Below, in pieces: positions 1 through 6,444 of a DNA stretch of 32,391 nucleotides. Position numbers and translations under genes: made by a program. Positions within the stretch are counted from its first letter, which is position 1, and each line of letters begins with the position of its first letter. The stretch spans positions 1 to 32,391 of the forward strand of contig JAQBUY010000004.1 in assembly GCA_027623775.1 (NCBI GenBank), in the 5' to 3' direction. The stretch is from Pseudomonadota bacterium (GTDB lineage Bacteria; Pseudomonadota; Alphaproteobacteria; HIMB59). Below the pieces are notes generated by a model. It was not told where the DNA came from and made no database searches. It saw nothing but the letters and a program-made list of their open reading frames with translations.

Positions 1-26
1 AAGTAAAAAAAACAACTACTAAAAAA

Positions 27-662
27 ATGCCTGGAAAAAAAGTTACTCCAATCAATAAAGTTAAAGTAGTAAAAAAAAGTGTTATTAAGAAAGTAGTAAA
101 AAAAGTAATTAAGAGAAAAATCATAAAAAAAATGGTTTTACCAAAACCCCCTAAAATTAAAAAAATTATATTTTCTCAAGAGTTCAAAGCTGGAGATAAT
201 ATTGTTTACCCCACTCATGGAGTTGGAAGGATATTAACAGTAGAAAAGTTTCAATATGACTTTGTTGAAGAACAGCTATATGTAATTCAGTTTTTTCAAG
301 ATAAATTAACTATTCGTGTACCTTTTACTAAAGTTAAACTTATTGGTTTAAGAGATATTACAAGTAAACCTACAATGGCTCGTACTTTCACAAATCTTAA
401 ACAAAAACCAAAAATTAAAAAAGCAATGTGGAGTAGAAGAGCACAAGAATATGATCAAAAAATTAACTCTGGTGATATCAGGCTTTTATCTGATGTGGTA
501 AGAGATTTATTTAGAAAAGACGATCAAACAGAACAGTCCTATAGTGAGAGACAGATGTTCCAAATTGCATACGAAAGATATACTAGAGAATTCGCAATTT
601 CTTATTCTATAAAATTTGAAGAGGCTTCAGCAAAAATATTAGAAATATTGAATAGTAGATAA
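27..662 (+). CDS. carD: CarD/CdnL family RNA polymerase-binding transcription regulator
   Basis: CarD/CdnL proteins bind the RNA polymerase beta subunit and stabilise open promoter complexes, notably at rRNA promoters. The family domain is recognisable from about residue 50 (FKAGDNIVYPTHGVG) and is followed by the helical C-terminal half. The first 48 or so residues are unusual: a lysine/valine/isoleucine tract with repeated KKV and KKI units, which resembles a basic DNA-binding tail. The reading frame stays open upstream of the ATG to the window edge (…VKKTTTKK), also lysine-rich, so the true start may lie outside the window and the gene may be 5' partial here. It is convergent with the next gene, with a 2-base gap. 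Family assignment is firm; the start is not. Confidence 0.9.
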   Translation: MPGKKVTPINKVKVVKKSVIKKVVKKVIKRKIIKKMVLPKPPKIKKIIFSQEFKAGDNIVYPTHGVGRILTVEKFQYDFVEEQLYVIQFFQDKLTIRVPFTKVKLIGLRDITSKPTMARTFTNLKQKPKIKKAMWSRRAQEYDQKINSGDIRLLSDVVRDLFRKDDQTEQSYSERQMFQIAYERYTREFAISYSIKFEEASAKILEILNSR

Positions 663-664
663 AT

Positions 665-1003
665 TTAGGAATTTTCTTCAGGGTCTTTGTTAGCAGCAAT
701 ATCTATAGTGATATCTTCATTTAAGTCTTCTTCTTGAGTAGTTTCAGAGTCTTCTTCAGGAATCTCTTCAATGAGGTCCTTCAGATCATCATTTTCTTTA
801 ACATTTTGAGTAGGATTAGCGATAACGCCAGCTCTTCTTCCTCTTTTAGGCTTATTAATATTCACCGCTAGTATTGTTTTACCACATGATGGACATTCAA
901 GTTCATCTTGATGGAAGTCATAATACTTAGCTGCACATAAAGGGCATACTCTTTTGTGGCCTAAATCTATTTGTTCGCCTATCATTGAGGAATTTTTATA
1001 CAT
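665..1003 (-). CDS. FYDLN_acid (TIGR02300) family zinc-ribbon protein
   Basis: This matches the small alphaproteobacterial FYDLN_acid/TIGR02300 family, whose function is unknown. The signature is LGHKRVCPLCAAKYYDF near the N-terminus. Two CxxC pairs (C20/C23 and C37/C40) form a probable zinc ribbon. The rest is acidic and low in complexity (runs of E and D), as is usual for the family. A second ATG six codons downstream could be the real start. The gene is divergent from rpmF with a short shared promoter gap. Confidence 0.82.
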   Translation of the reverse strand: MYKNSSMIGEQIDLGHKRVCPLCAAKYYDFHQDELECPSCGKTILAVNINKPKRGRRAGVIANPTQNVKENDDLKDLIEEIPEEDSETTQEEDLNEDITIDIAANKDPEENS

Positions 1004-1048
1004 TATTATTGTAATTTAAACAAATTTTTAATAAATTAACGCTTCATT

Positions 1049-1291
1049 ATGGCAGTACCAAAACAGAAAGTATCCCCCTCAAGAAGAAACATGAGAAGAT
1101 CTCATGATAGAGCTATTTCACAATCATTTATTGAGGATAAAAAATCAGGAGAGTTACGTAGACCTCATCATATTGATTTAAGTACTGGTATGTATCGTGG
1201 TAAGCAAATTATTGCTAAAAAAGTAAAAAAAATCGACGCTGATTCAGCACAGACAGATAACGCTACAATCGAAGCTCCTGCTTCAAAATAA
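1049..1291 (+). CDS. rpmF: 50S ribosomal protein L32
   Basis: L32 is a small protein of the large ribosomal subunit. The N-terminus [20 protein letters not shown] and the motif [19 protein letters not shown] are diagnostic of the alphaproteobacterial form. The C-terminus carries an extra tail of about 20 residues ([16 protein letters not shown]), which makes the protein longer than the typical 58-60 residues. It has no CxxC zinc motif, so it is the zinc-independent type. The gene ends one base before the convergent recX-like gene. Confidence 0.95.
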   Translation: MAVPKQKVSPSRRNMRRSHDRAISQSFIEDKKSGELRRPHHIDLSTGMYRGKQIIAKKVKKIDADSAQTDNATIEAPASK

Positions 1292-1771
1292 TTAAGTTTT
1301 TAGAAATCTAAGTATATTTTCATTATTAAAACCAGCCTGAAATAATTTTTTTCTAAATGTTAGCTCGTCTTCAGTTTTAAGTTTCTTTTTTTTGACAAAA
1401 TTTACCAATATATCAAATTCTAAATCTGGATTCTCAAAGATGGTATTGGTAATAAATTCATCAACATCATTTTTATCAAAGCCCTGAACATAAAATTTAT
1501 TTTTCATTTTGTTGATTGAGAACATTAATCGACAGTAATAATTAAATAAAGACTCTAAGTAGTGCTTTTCATTCAAAATTTTAAGATCAACTAATTTTTC
1601 AAGAACTTGCTCTATAGAAAAACCTAAATCTTCAATACTAACCTTATATTTATAAGCATACCTTTTACTCTTGATTTTTTTTTCTAAATGTATGGCAAGT
1701 TTTTTTTTAGTAGCGGGATATCTACTTAAATAACTAATTGATTTATTAAATAAAAATTCATCTAATTCCAT
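1292..1771 (-). CDS. recX: RecX family regulatory protein
   Basis: RecX proteins inhibit or modulate RecA filaments. The opening YLSRYPATKKKLAIHLEKKI matches the first three-helix RecX repeat. The later pattern of a paired helix with 'L.ILNEKHYLESLFNYY' and a C-terminal repeat ending in GFNNENILRFL also fits the tandem-helix layout. At 159 residues it is in the normal range. Sequence divergence is high and lysine enrichment is strong, so the call rests on the N-terminal repeat. recA is not in this window. Its start lies just upstream of the zur 3' end with an AT-rich gap. Confidence 0.75.
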   Translation of the reverse strand: MELDEFLFNKSISYLSRYPATKKKLAIHLEKKIKSKRYAYKYKVSIEDLGFSIEQVLEKLVDLKILNEKHYLESLFNYYCRLMFSINKMKNKFYVQGFDKNDVDEFITNTIFENPDLEFDILVNFVKKKKLKTEDELTFRKKLFQAGFNNENILRFLKT

Positions 1772-1867
1772 TTATGTATATTATCTTTTAAATTTTAAAT
1801 CAGATAGTAAAATAAAATTTGTTATTAATGTTAATTAGGTTTAGTTAATAATTGTAGTGTTTTAGAA

Positions 1868-2272
1868 TTAGTTTTTATTTTTACAATCCTTACAAAGGCC
1901 ATAAACTTCTAAATTATGTTTACTATATTCTAAATTATATTTGTTACTAATCTTTGAGAAGTAAGCTGAGATTTTATCATCTTTGATTTCAGTTACCTTA
2001 TCGCATTTTTCGCATATCAAAAATGAAGTAGACGTAAGTGCACTACAATTAGAATTTTTACAGGTAATAAAAGCATTTTTGCTTTCAATTTTATGAACTT
2101 TTCCAAGCTTCATAAGTTTGTCTAATGCACGATATACTTGAAGTGGAGACTTCATACCTTTTTCTTGTATATTGAAAAGTATTGAATAAGCCTTCAAAGG
2201 CTCATTAGATAATTCAAGTAAGTCAAAAACGATTTGCTGATTTTTTGTTAATTTTTCCTGAATATTTTTCAT
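1868..2272 (-). CDS. zur: Zinc uptake regulator, Fur family (Zur)
   Basis: Zur represses zinc uptake genes when zinc is replete. The winged-helix part includes QVYRALDKLMKLGKVHKIES, the Zur form of the Fur-family recognition region, and NAFITC follows. The dimerisation half shows FLICEKCDKVTEI and HNLEVYGLCKDC, which give the two CxxC structural-zinc pairs. The gene sits directly downstream of znuB, and the znuC-znuA gap carries palindromic sites, so context agrees. Between residues about 70 and 85 (CKNSNCSALTSTSF) I see no histidine, where family members usually carry one or more. The regulatory zinc site may therefore be altered. Confidence 0.88.
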   Translation of the reverse strand: MKNIQEKLTKNQQIVFDLLELSNEPLKAYSILFNIQEKGMKSPLQVYRALDKLMKLGKVHKIESKNAFITCKNSNCSALTSTSFLICEKCDKVTEIKDDKISAYFSKISNKYNLEYSKHNLEVYGLCKDCKNKN

Positions 2273-2312
2273 TTCAATATATTAGTCATTTGGGATTATT
2301 TTTGCAAGGCCC

Positions 2313-3098
2313 TCATTTTTTTAAAGGTATCAAAGATAAAATAAAAAAAACTAAGGCTACAGTTATAATTGCAGGTCCAGACGCTATGTCAAATTCTAGA
2401 GATGCAAACAATCCAACAATAACAGATAATACTCCTCCTATAGCAGAAAAAAATACCATCTGGTAAGGTCCTTTACTAAAATTTCTAGACATGGCAGCGG
2501 GAATTAACAGTAGTCCTGTAATTAATAAAATCCCAACCATTTTTATTGATATTGCAATTACTCCCGCAAGTAAAATTGTAAAAATTAAATTCGTGCGGTC
2601 GGGATTCATACCTTCCGCTGCCGCTAATTCATAATTCACAGTTGCAGCAAATAAAGATTTCCAAATAAAAAATAAAATAATTAAAATCAAAAAACCACCA
2701 ACCCAAATTATTAATATTTCTTGTAAACTTACAGCAAGTATATCACCAAAAAGAAGACTCATTAGATCAATACGAATAAAAGATAAGAAGCCAATAATGA
2801 CAAGTCCTACAGCAAGAGAGGCGTGTGATAAAATCCCAAGTAAAGCATCTCCAGGTAACTTTGTTCTTTTTTGTAAACTTAAAAGTAATAGCCCAATAAC
2901 AGCTGAAATAATAAAAACTGAAAATGAAGCATTCAGCTCAAAAGAATAAGCAAAAGTAACTCCTAATAAAGCTGAGTGAGCTAAGGTATCGCCAAAATAA
3001 GATAAACGACGCCATATCACGAGACATCCTAATGGACCCGCAACTATTGCAACGCCTATACCGGCAATTAATGCTCTTATAAAAAAATCATCAAACAT
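2313..3098 (-). CDS. znuB: Zinc ABC transporter permease ZnuB
   Basis: This is the inner-membrane permease of the ZnuABC high-affinity zinc importer (ABC-3 family). It is hydrophobic throughout, with about seven or eight predicted membrane segments. It contains the family features PLGCLVIWRRLSYFGDTLAHSALLG near residue 25 and AAAEGMNPDRTNLIF in the coupling region, where the permease contacts the ATPase. At 261 residues it is of normal length. It starts immediately after the znuC stop on the same strand and is followed by zur after about 40 bases, so znuC-znuB-zur is very likely one transcript. Confidence 0.95.
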   Translation of the reverse strand: MFDDFFIRALIAGIGVAIVAGPLGCLVIWRRLSYFGDTLAHSALLGVTFAYSFELNASFSVFIISAVIGLLLLSLQKRTKLPGDALLGILSHASLAVGLVIIGFLSFIRIDLMSLLFGDILAVSLQEILIIWVGGFLILIILFFIWKSLFAATVNYELAAAEGMNPDRTNLIFTILLAGVIAISIKMVGILLITGLLLIPAAMSRNFSKGPYQMVFFSAIGGVLSVIVGLFASLEFDIASGPAIITVALVFFILSLIPLKK

Positions 3099-3842
3099 CT
3101 ATTTGGAAATACTCCCATCAGAATCATGGGTATGATCGTGTTTGTGTTCATATAAACTTAAAGTAGATGAGGTGCGCTCACCAAATAATTCTAAATAAGC
3201 TGGATTTTTTGAAACAACACTTGGTGCCCCAGAACAGCATATATGACCATTTAAACAAATAACGTGATCAGTAGCAGACATAACAAAATGTAAATCGTGA
3301 GAGATTAGAAGTATTCCGCAGTTAAAATCTTTGGAGATTTTTTTAATCAAATTATAAAGAGCAATTTCACCCGAGTAATCAACACCTTGCACTGGCTCAT
3401 CTAAAATTAACAATTCTGGTTTTTTTGCAATAGCTCTTGCGATAAGAACTCTCTGAAATTCACCTCCTGATAAATTACGAATATCGTTGTACAGATGACC
3501 AACAACGCCAGTTAATGATAAGGCATCTTCAATTTCTGATATTTTTAATTTACAAGTTAAAGTCATAAAATCAAAAACTCTCAGTGGTAATGTCCAATCA
3601 ATAGCTATCTTTTGAGGAACATAAGCTAATTTATTAGTATTTTTTGTTACTTCACCTTCATCAATTTTGAAAATATCTAAAACTATCTTAGCTGTAGTAG
3701 TTTTGCCTGAACCATTAGGCCCAATTAAAGTTACAATTTGTCCTTTATATATCTCAAGGGAGACACCTTTTACTAGCCACTTATTATTTTTTTTTACACC
3801 AGCATTATTTAATTTCACTAATAACTTATTTTGATTCAGCAT
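3099..3842 (-). CDS. znuC: Zinc ABC transporter ATP-binding protein ZnuC
   Basis: This is the ATPase subunit that powers zinc import. The Walker A motif is GPNGSGKTT at residues 41-49, the ABC signature is LSGGEFQRVLIARA, Walker B is ELLILDEP, and the H-loop is LLISHDLHFV. The C-terminus ends in a short histidine/aspartate-rich tail (HKHDHTHDSDG), common in zinc transport proteins and perhaps a metal sensor or buffer. It is the first gene of the minus-strand operon and faces znuA across the Zur-box region. Function is assigned with high confidence from motifs and neighbours. Confidence 0.95.
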   Translation of the reverse strand: MLNQNKLLVKLNNAGVKKNNKWLVKGVSLEIYKGQIVTLIGPNGSGKTTTAKIVLDIFKIDEGEVTKNTNKLAYVPQKIAIDWTLPLRVFDFMTLTCKLKISEIEDALSLTGVVGHLYNDIRNLSGGEFQRVLIARAIAKKPELLILDEPVQGVDYSGEIALYNLIKKISKDFNCGILLISHDLHFVMSATDHVICLNGHICCSGAPSVVSKNPAYLELFGERTSSTLSLYEHKHDHTHDSDGSISK

Positions 3843-3861
3843 TTTATTTCTAAAATAAAGA

Positions 3862-3893
3862 TATGTTATATTATTACATCTATGTTATAACAT
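3862..3893. promoter_or_regulatory. Double Zur-box-like repeat between znuC and znuA
   Basis: The divergent znuC/znuA gap holds the 9-mer TATGTTATA twice, at 3862 and 3881, 19 bases apart. The second copy lies in a perfect 12-bp palindrome ATGTTATAACAT (3882-3893). The first lies in a near palindrome TGTTATATTATTACA (3864-3878). TGTTATA-type dyads resemble known alphaproteobacterial Zur operators. With zur in the same locus, these are the likely Zur binding sites controlling both directions. Binding is inferred. Confidence 0.75.
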
Positions 3894-3898
3894 TGAAC

Positions 3899-4846
3899 AT
3901 GAAAATAATACAAATTAATAATCTATCTACTTTACTAAAAATTTTTCTTACTTTTTCTTTTTTAATTTCTTATTCCTCTTTAAATGCTGAAGTAAAAGTT
4001 GTAACAACAATCAAGCCTATTTATTCATTAGTAGCTGGTGTTATGGACGGATTAGGATCCCCAAGTTTAATTGTAGATGGCAGTAATTCACCACATAATT
4101 TCTCATTAAAGCCTTCCCATGCAAAAATGATAGAAGACGCAGAAATAATATTTTGGGTGGGAGAAGATCTTGAAACATTTATGATTAAGCCATTAGAGTC
4201 TATTGCCAATAATGCAACAAAAGTATCATTTATGGACCTTGATAATATTACCAAATTAAAATTTAAAGAAGAAAATATTCTTGAAGTAGAAGGATATGAT
4301 GATGACCATGAAAAACATGATGACCATGATAAACATGCATATGGAGAATTTGATGCGCATATTTGGTTAGATCCTAAAAATGCAATAGAAATTGTTCATG
4401 AAATAGCCAAGACACTATCTCTAAAAGATCCAAATAATAAAAATGTATATTACTCTAATGCAGAAAAATTAAATCATTCACTTAATGAGCTAATTGAAAA
4501 AATTAATTTGTCTATTAACAAAGATGCGCGATTTATAGTTTTTCACGATGCATATCAATATTTTGAAAAAAGATTTGATGTTTCGTCTGCTGGAGCTTTA
4601 ATTTTAAATGAAGAGGCATTGCCAAGCGCAAAGAGAGTTTCAGAAATTCATAAAATAATTAAAAAACAAAATATTAATTGTATTATTTCTGAGCCTCAAT
4701 TTAATCCAAATATAATTAAATCAATAGCACAAGACTCTAGCATACTTACTGGATCATTTGACCCGTTAGGATCAAGTTTTGACACAAATAAAAATTTATA
4801 TTTTGAAATGATATTAAGCTTATCCAACTCTTTAAAATACTGTTAA
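3899..4846 (+). CDS. znuA: Zinc ABC transporter periplasmic binding protein ZnuA
   Basis: This is the periplasmic zinc-binding lipoprotein-like component (cluster 9 solute-binding protein). I place the start at 3899 rather than the ORF-track 3863: the upstream ATG lies inside the Zur-box repeat, and starting at MKIIQ gives a clean signal peptide ending near NAEVKVVTTIKPIYSLV. Zinc ligands expected from ZnuA are visible: His in SPHNFSLKPS, His in FDAHIWLDP, His in FVFHDAYQYF, and Asp in TGSFDPLG. A short histidine/aspartate-rich loop (DDHEKHDDHDKH) precedes the second ligand, as in other ZnuA proteins. It is divergent from znuC. Confidence 0.95.
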   Translation: MKIIQINNLSTLLKIFLTFSFLISYSSLNAEVKVVTTIKPIYSLVAGVMDGLGSPSLIVDGSNSPHNFSLKPSHAKMIEDAEIIFWVGEDLETFMIKPLESIANNATKVSFMDLDNITKLKFKEENILEVEGYDDDHEKHDDHDKHAYGEFDAHIWLDPKNAIEIVHEIAKTLSLKDPNNKNVYYSNAEKLNHSLNELIEKINLSINKDARFIVFHDAYQYFEKRFDVSSAGALILNEEALPSAKRVSEIHKIIKKQNINCIISEPQFNPNIIKSIAQDSSILTGSFDPLGSSFDTNKNLYFEMILSLSNSLKYC

Positions 4847-4855
4847 AAATTTACA

Positions 4856-4888
4856 TCTAACTTTTAATTATAATCATTCGAAGTTAGA
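4856..4888 (+). terminator. Inverted repeat after znuA, possible weak terminator
   Basis: A perfect 8-bp inverted repeat (TCTAACTT/AAGTTAGA) with a 17-base loop sits between the znuA stop and tRNA-Arg. No T-run follows, so termination is uncertain. It could equally be an mRNA 3'-end stabiliser. Confidence 0.3.
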
Positions 4889-4913
4889 CTCAGTGTTATA
4901 TTATGAATCTTTT

Positions 4914-4990
4914 GCACTCGTAGCTCAGTAGGATAGAGCACCAGATTCCTAATCTGGGGGTCACAGGTTCGATTCCTGTCGAGTGCGCCA
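4914..4990 (+). tRNA. tRNA-Arg (anticodon CCT)
   Basis: A complete cloverleaf can be drawn. The acceptor stem GCACTCG pairs with CGAGTGC, the D arm is AGCTCAGTAGGATAGAGC, and the anticodon stem CCAGA/TCTGG encloses the loop TTCCTAA, giving anticodon CCT (reads AGG, Arg). The T arm is CAGGTTCGATTCCTG, followed by discriminator G and an encoded CCA. The tRNA borders the small-gene accessory segment that follows, which is a typical place for insertions, although I see no duplicated tRNA end in the window. Confidence 0.95.
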
Positions 4991-5013
4991 AACACGTTAG
5001 GTTCCGTTATTAA

Positions 5014-5418
5014 TTACTTTAAGGATCCTTCCAATATATATTTCAATATACGAAAAGCTTGTTTTTGATCCAAAGCAACAGCAGCAGAGGCGTCTACTTC
5101 TTTAAGGGCGTGCTGATGATCGTTACTATGAATAACAATCATAGATTTATTGAGCGCTGCAGCATAACCCGCATCAAAGGCCGCATTCCATTGCTTATAT
5201 TTTTCCACAATCTTTAATAGATTTCTTGGTTCGAATAGAATTAATATTAGCACCTTTCCTATCTTTCCAAAAAATTTTTTCTTCGGCTCCTAGGATTTCT
5301 ACACCGCAATTATCAGAGGCCTCATGATCGGTAACAAGAGAAGTAAATTTAACATCCAACTTTTCATTTTCACAAAGTTGCATAATTTCATCTCACCTGC
5401 CAAATATACTTTTAACAT
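5014..5418 (-). pseudogene. ytoQ-family gene (Nuc_deoxyri_tr3), broken by two small deletions
   Basis: Three pieces in different frames together spell one YtoQ-like protein. They are MLKVYLAGE from an ATG at 5418 with a good AGGAG site; then MQLCENEKLD…VTDHEASDNCGVEILGAEE…INSIRT; then VEKYKQWNAAFDAGYAAAL…HALKEVDASA. From memory of the family, the first break (around 5390) removes the residues after AGE (normally a histidine- and tryptophan-containing stretch). The second (around 5205-5209) removes about eight residues just before EKYKQW. Both shift the frame. YtoQ is annotated as nucleoside deoxyribosyltransferase-like, but its biological role is unclear. Two independent short losses argue for true decay more than for a single base-call error. 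Confidence 0.82.
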
Positions 5419-5427
5419 TTATATCTC

Positions 5428-5646
5428 CTAATTATTAATTATAGTAATGGGAATAGCCATAACATAAAGAACAGCTACTACACCATAACAAGACAGTAAT
5501 TGTTTCATCCTTTTTTCAGTGCTGATCGAATCCGAGCCTTTACTAATATCATTATAAGTTAAACCTATCCACAAAGGTAAACCAAAGAGATTAATAATAA
5601 AATGCATCCATATCGGCATAGATAAGAGTATTTCAAGTAATGCCAT
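5428..5646 (-). CDS. Small unknown membrane protein (72 aa)
   Basis: I do not recognise this protein. It has two likely membrane segments, roughly residues 3-28 (LLEILLSMPIWMHFIINLFGLPLW) and 50-70 (SCYGVVAVLYVMAIPITII). They are joined by a polar loop with KGSDSISTEKRMKQ. A strong purine-rich ribosome binding site (GGGGAGAGGG) precedes the ATG. The gene is 19 bases downstream of the DUF2798 reading frame and 9 bases upstream of the ytoQ pseudogene, so it belongs to the same minus-strand operon. It appears intact, unlike both flanking genes. Confidence 0.65.
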   Translation of the reverse strand: MALLEILLSMPIWMHFIINLFGLPLWIGLTYNDISKGSDSISTEKRMKQLLSCYGVVAVLYVMAIPITIINN

Positions 5647-5665
5647 TAAGCCCTCTCCCCATAAA

Positions 5666-5889
5666 TCAGTCAGTAATTAAATTAACTATTTTTTTTGCAA
5701 GAGGCGCAACAATACTGGAAACTAAAAGAGCAAGTGGTAGCGCCGCCATCCAAGCCTTACCCAACGAGATAAAAAATCTATGTCCATACCAGTATTAATA
5801 TAAGTAATGGTAAAAGACATAATAATACTCATTCCAAATCCCATAAAAAAAATGAATAAAGCTTGAGAATATTTTTTAGGAAATTTCAT
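5666..5889 (-). pseudogene. DUF2798 family small membrane protein, single-base frameshift
   Basis: Starting at 5889, the frame reads MKFPKKYSQALFIFFMGFGM…INTGMDIDFLSRWV and then runs off into WRRYHLLF and a stop. Shifting by one base after SRWV restores AWMAALPLALLVSSIVAPLAKKIV, ending at TGA 5666-5668. The combined protein has the two-helix layout and the 'F..RW..AW..A.P.ALLV.P' pattern of DUF2798, whose function is unknown. The total length of 224 bases is 3n+2, as one lost base would give. Either the gene is recently broken or the assembly has an indel here. Its ATG abuts the stop of the upstream small gene. Confidence 0.72.
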
Positions 5890-6060
5890 TTACTTTAAAA
5901 TTATTGTAGTATCAAAGTAGTAGACAAAAAGCAGGTATGCTACTAAAAACAAAATTAATCGAATTTTATTTTTAGGGTTTTTATATTTTTCTGATTTATG
6001 TTGAACAACAAAAAACATTGCAATAGCAATAAGTGTCATAATAATCATAAACCAATTCAT
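5890..6060 (-). CDS. Small unknown membrane protein (56 aa), first gene of the accessory operon
   Basis: This ORF is too short for the supplied track. It reads MNWFMIIMTLIAIAMFFVVQ, then a basic loop HKSEKYKNPKNKIR, then LILFLVAYLLFVYYFDTTII, so it has two membrane helices with a positive loop. The stop codon is directly followed by the ATG of the DUF2798 gene, which suggests translational coupling and supports it as real. I recognise no family. The ribosome binding site is weak. Confidence 0.5.
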   Translation of the reverse strand: MNWFMIIMTLIAIAMFFVVQHKSEKYKNPKNKIRLILFLVAYLLFVYYFDTTIILK

Positions 6061-6138
6061 TGAATTTATATTATCATAAAAATAATAATTTTGTAAAATG
6101 AACCGACTAGTGCGGATATTTTTATATTATAGAAGTAT

Positions 6139-6384
6139 TTATTTTAGTGCTTTTCTATAAACAAAAATAATAGCAAAAATAATTATTAGGGCGGCTATGC
6201 CTTGATCTCCTAAGTTATTCATTAGTCCGATTAGATTTTGTGTTACTGTTGAACCGAAAAAAGGAACATTTGGACCAAATAATATTTCAGCGATAACTGA
6301 TATTGCTAAAAGAAGAACACCTAATTCTATAAATTTATTTAAATAATCTTTAGTTTTTGAAATCAAATTCATCATTATTCCCAC
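6139..6384 (-). CDS. Small two-helix membrane protein, paralogue of the neighbouring 73-aa gene (81 aa)
   Basis: I know no named family for this protein. It has two hydrophobic helices, about residues 17-37 and 60-78, separated by GPNVPFFGSTVTQNLIGLMNNLGDQGI. The same pattern (NVPFxG, N, L, LGxxGI) occurs in the adjacent 73-aa protein, so the two are tandem duplicates. A start at the fourth or fifth codon (M4/M5) is also possible; an AGGTGG ribosome binding site lies just upstream. A basic end (YRKALK) suggests a cytoplasmic C-terminus. The conserved Gly/Pro-rich centre could mediate oligomer packing; holin-like or bacteriocin-like roles are only guesses. Confidence 0.6.
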   Translation of the reverse strand: MGIMMNLISKTKDYLNKFIELGVLLLAISVIAEILFGPNVPFFGSTVTQNLIGLMNNLGDQGIAALIIIFAIIFVYRKALK

Positions 6385-6392
6385 CTATCTTT

Positions 6393-6434
6393 TTCACTAC
6401 CCTAATCCTATTATTATACAATAAGGGTAGTGAA
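6393..6434. repeat. Intergenic stem-loop between the tandem membrane miniprotein genes
   Basis: A perfect 11-bp inverted repeat (TTCACTACCCT/AGGGTAGTGAA) with a 20-base loop fills the gap between the 73-aa stop and the 81-aa start. No T-run follows on either strand. On the minus transcript it ends about 10 bases before the AGGTGG ribosome binding site of the second gene. It could be an RNA-processing or stability stem, or a partial attenuator. Confidence 0.55.
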
Positions 6435-6444
6435 TAAGTATTAC

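Noticed and set aside
1772-1867. AT-only dyads between zur and recX
   Set aside because: Pure A/T repeats of 7 bp are expected by chance in this base composition.
2245-2466. 73-aa plus-strand ORF over the zur start and znuB end
   Set aside because: Lies antisense to znuB and has no family features; a shadow frame.
4021-4254. 77-aa minus-strand ORF inside znuA
   Set aside because: Antisense shadow of a clear znuA coding region.
6061-6138. CCG…CGG mini-hairpin after the 81-aa gene as a terminator
   Set aside because: The stem is only three G-C pairs plus a self-complementary hexamer, with a poor T-tract; too weak to call.
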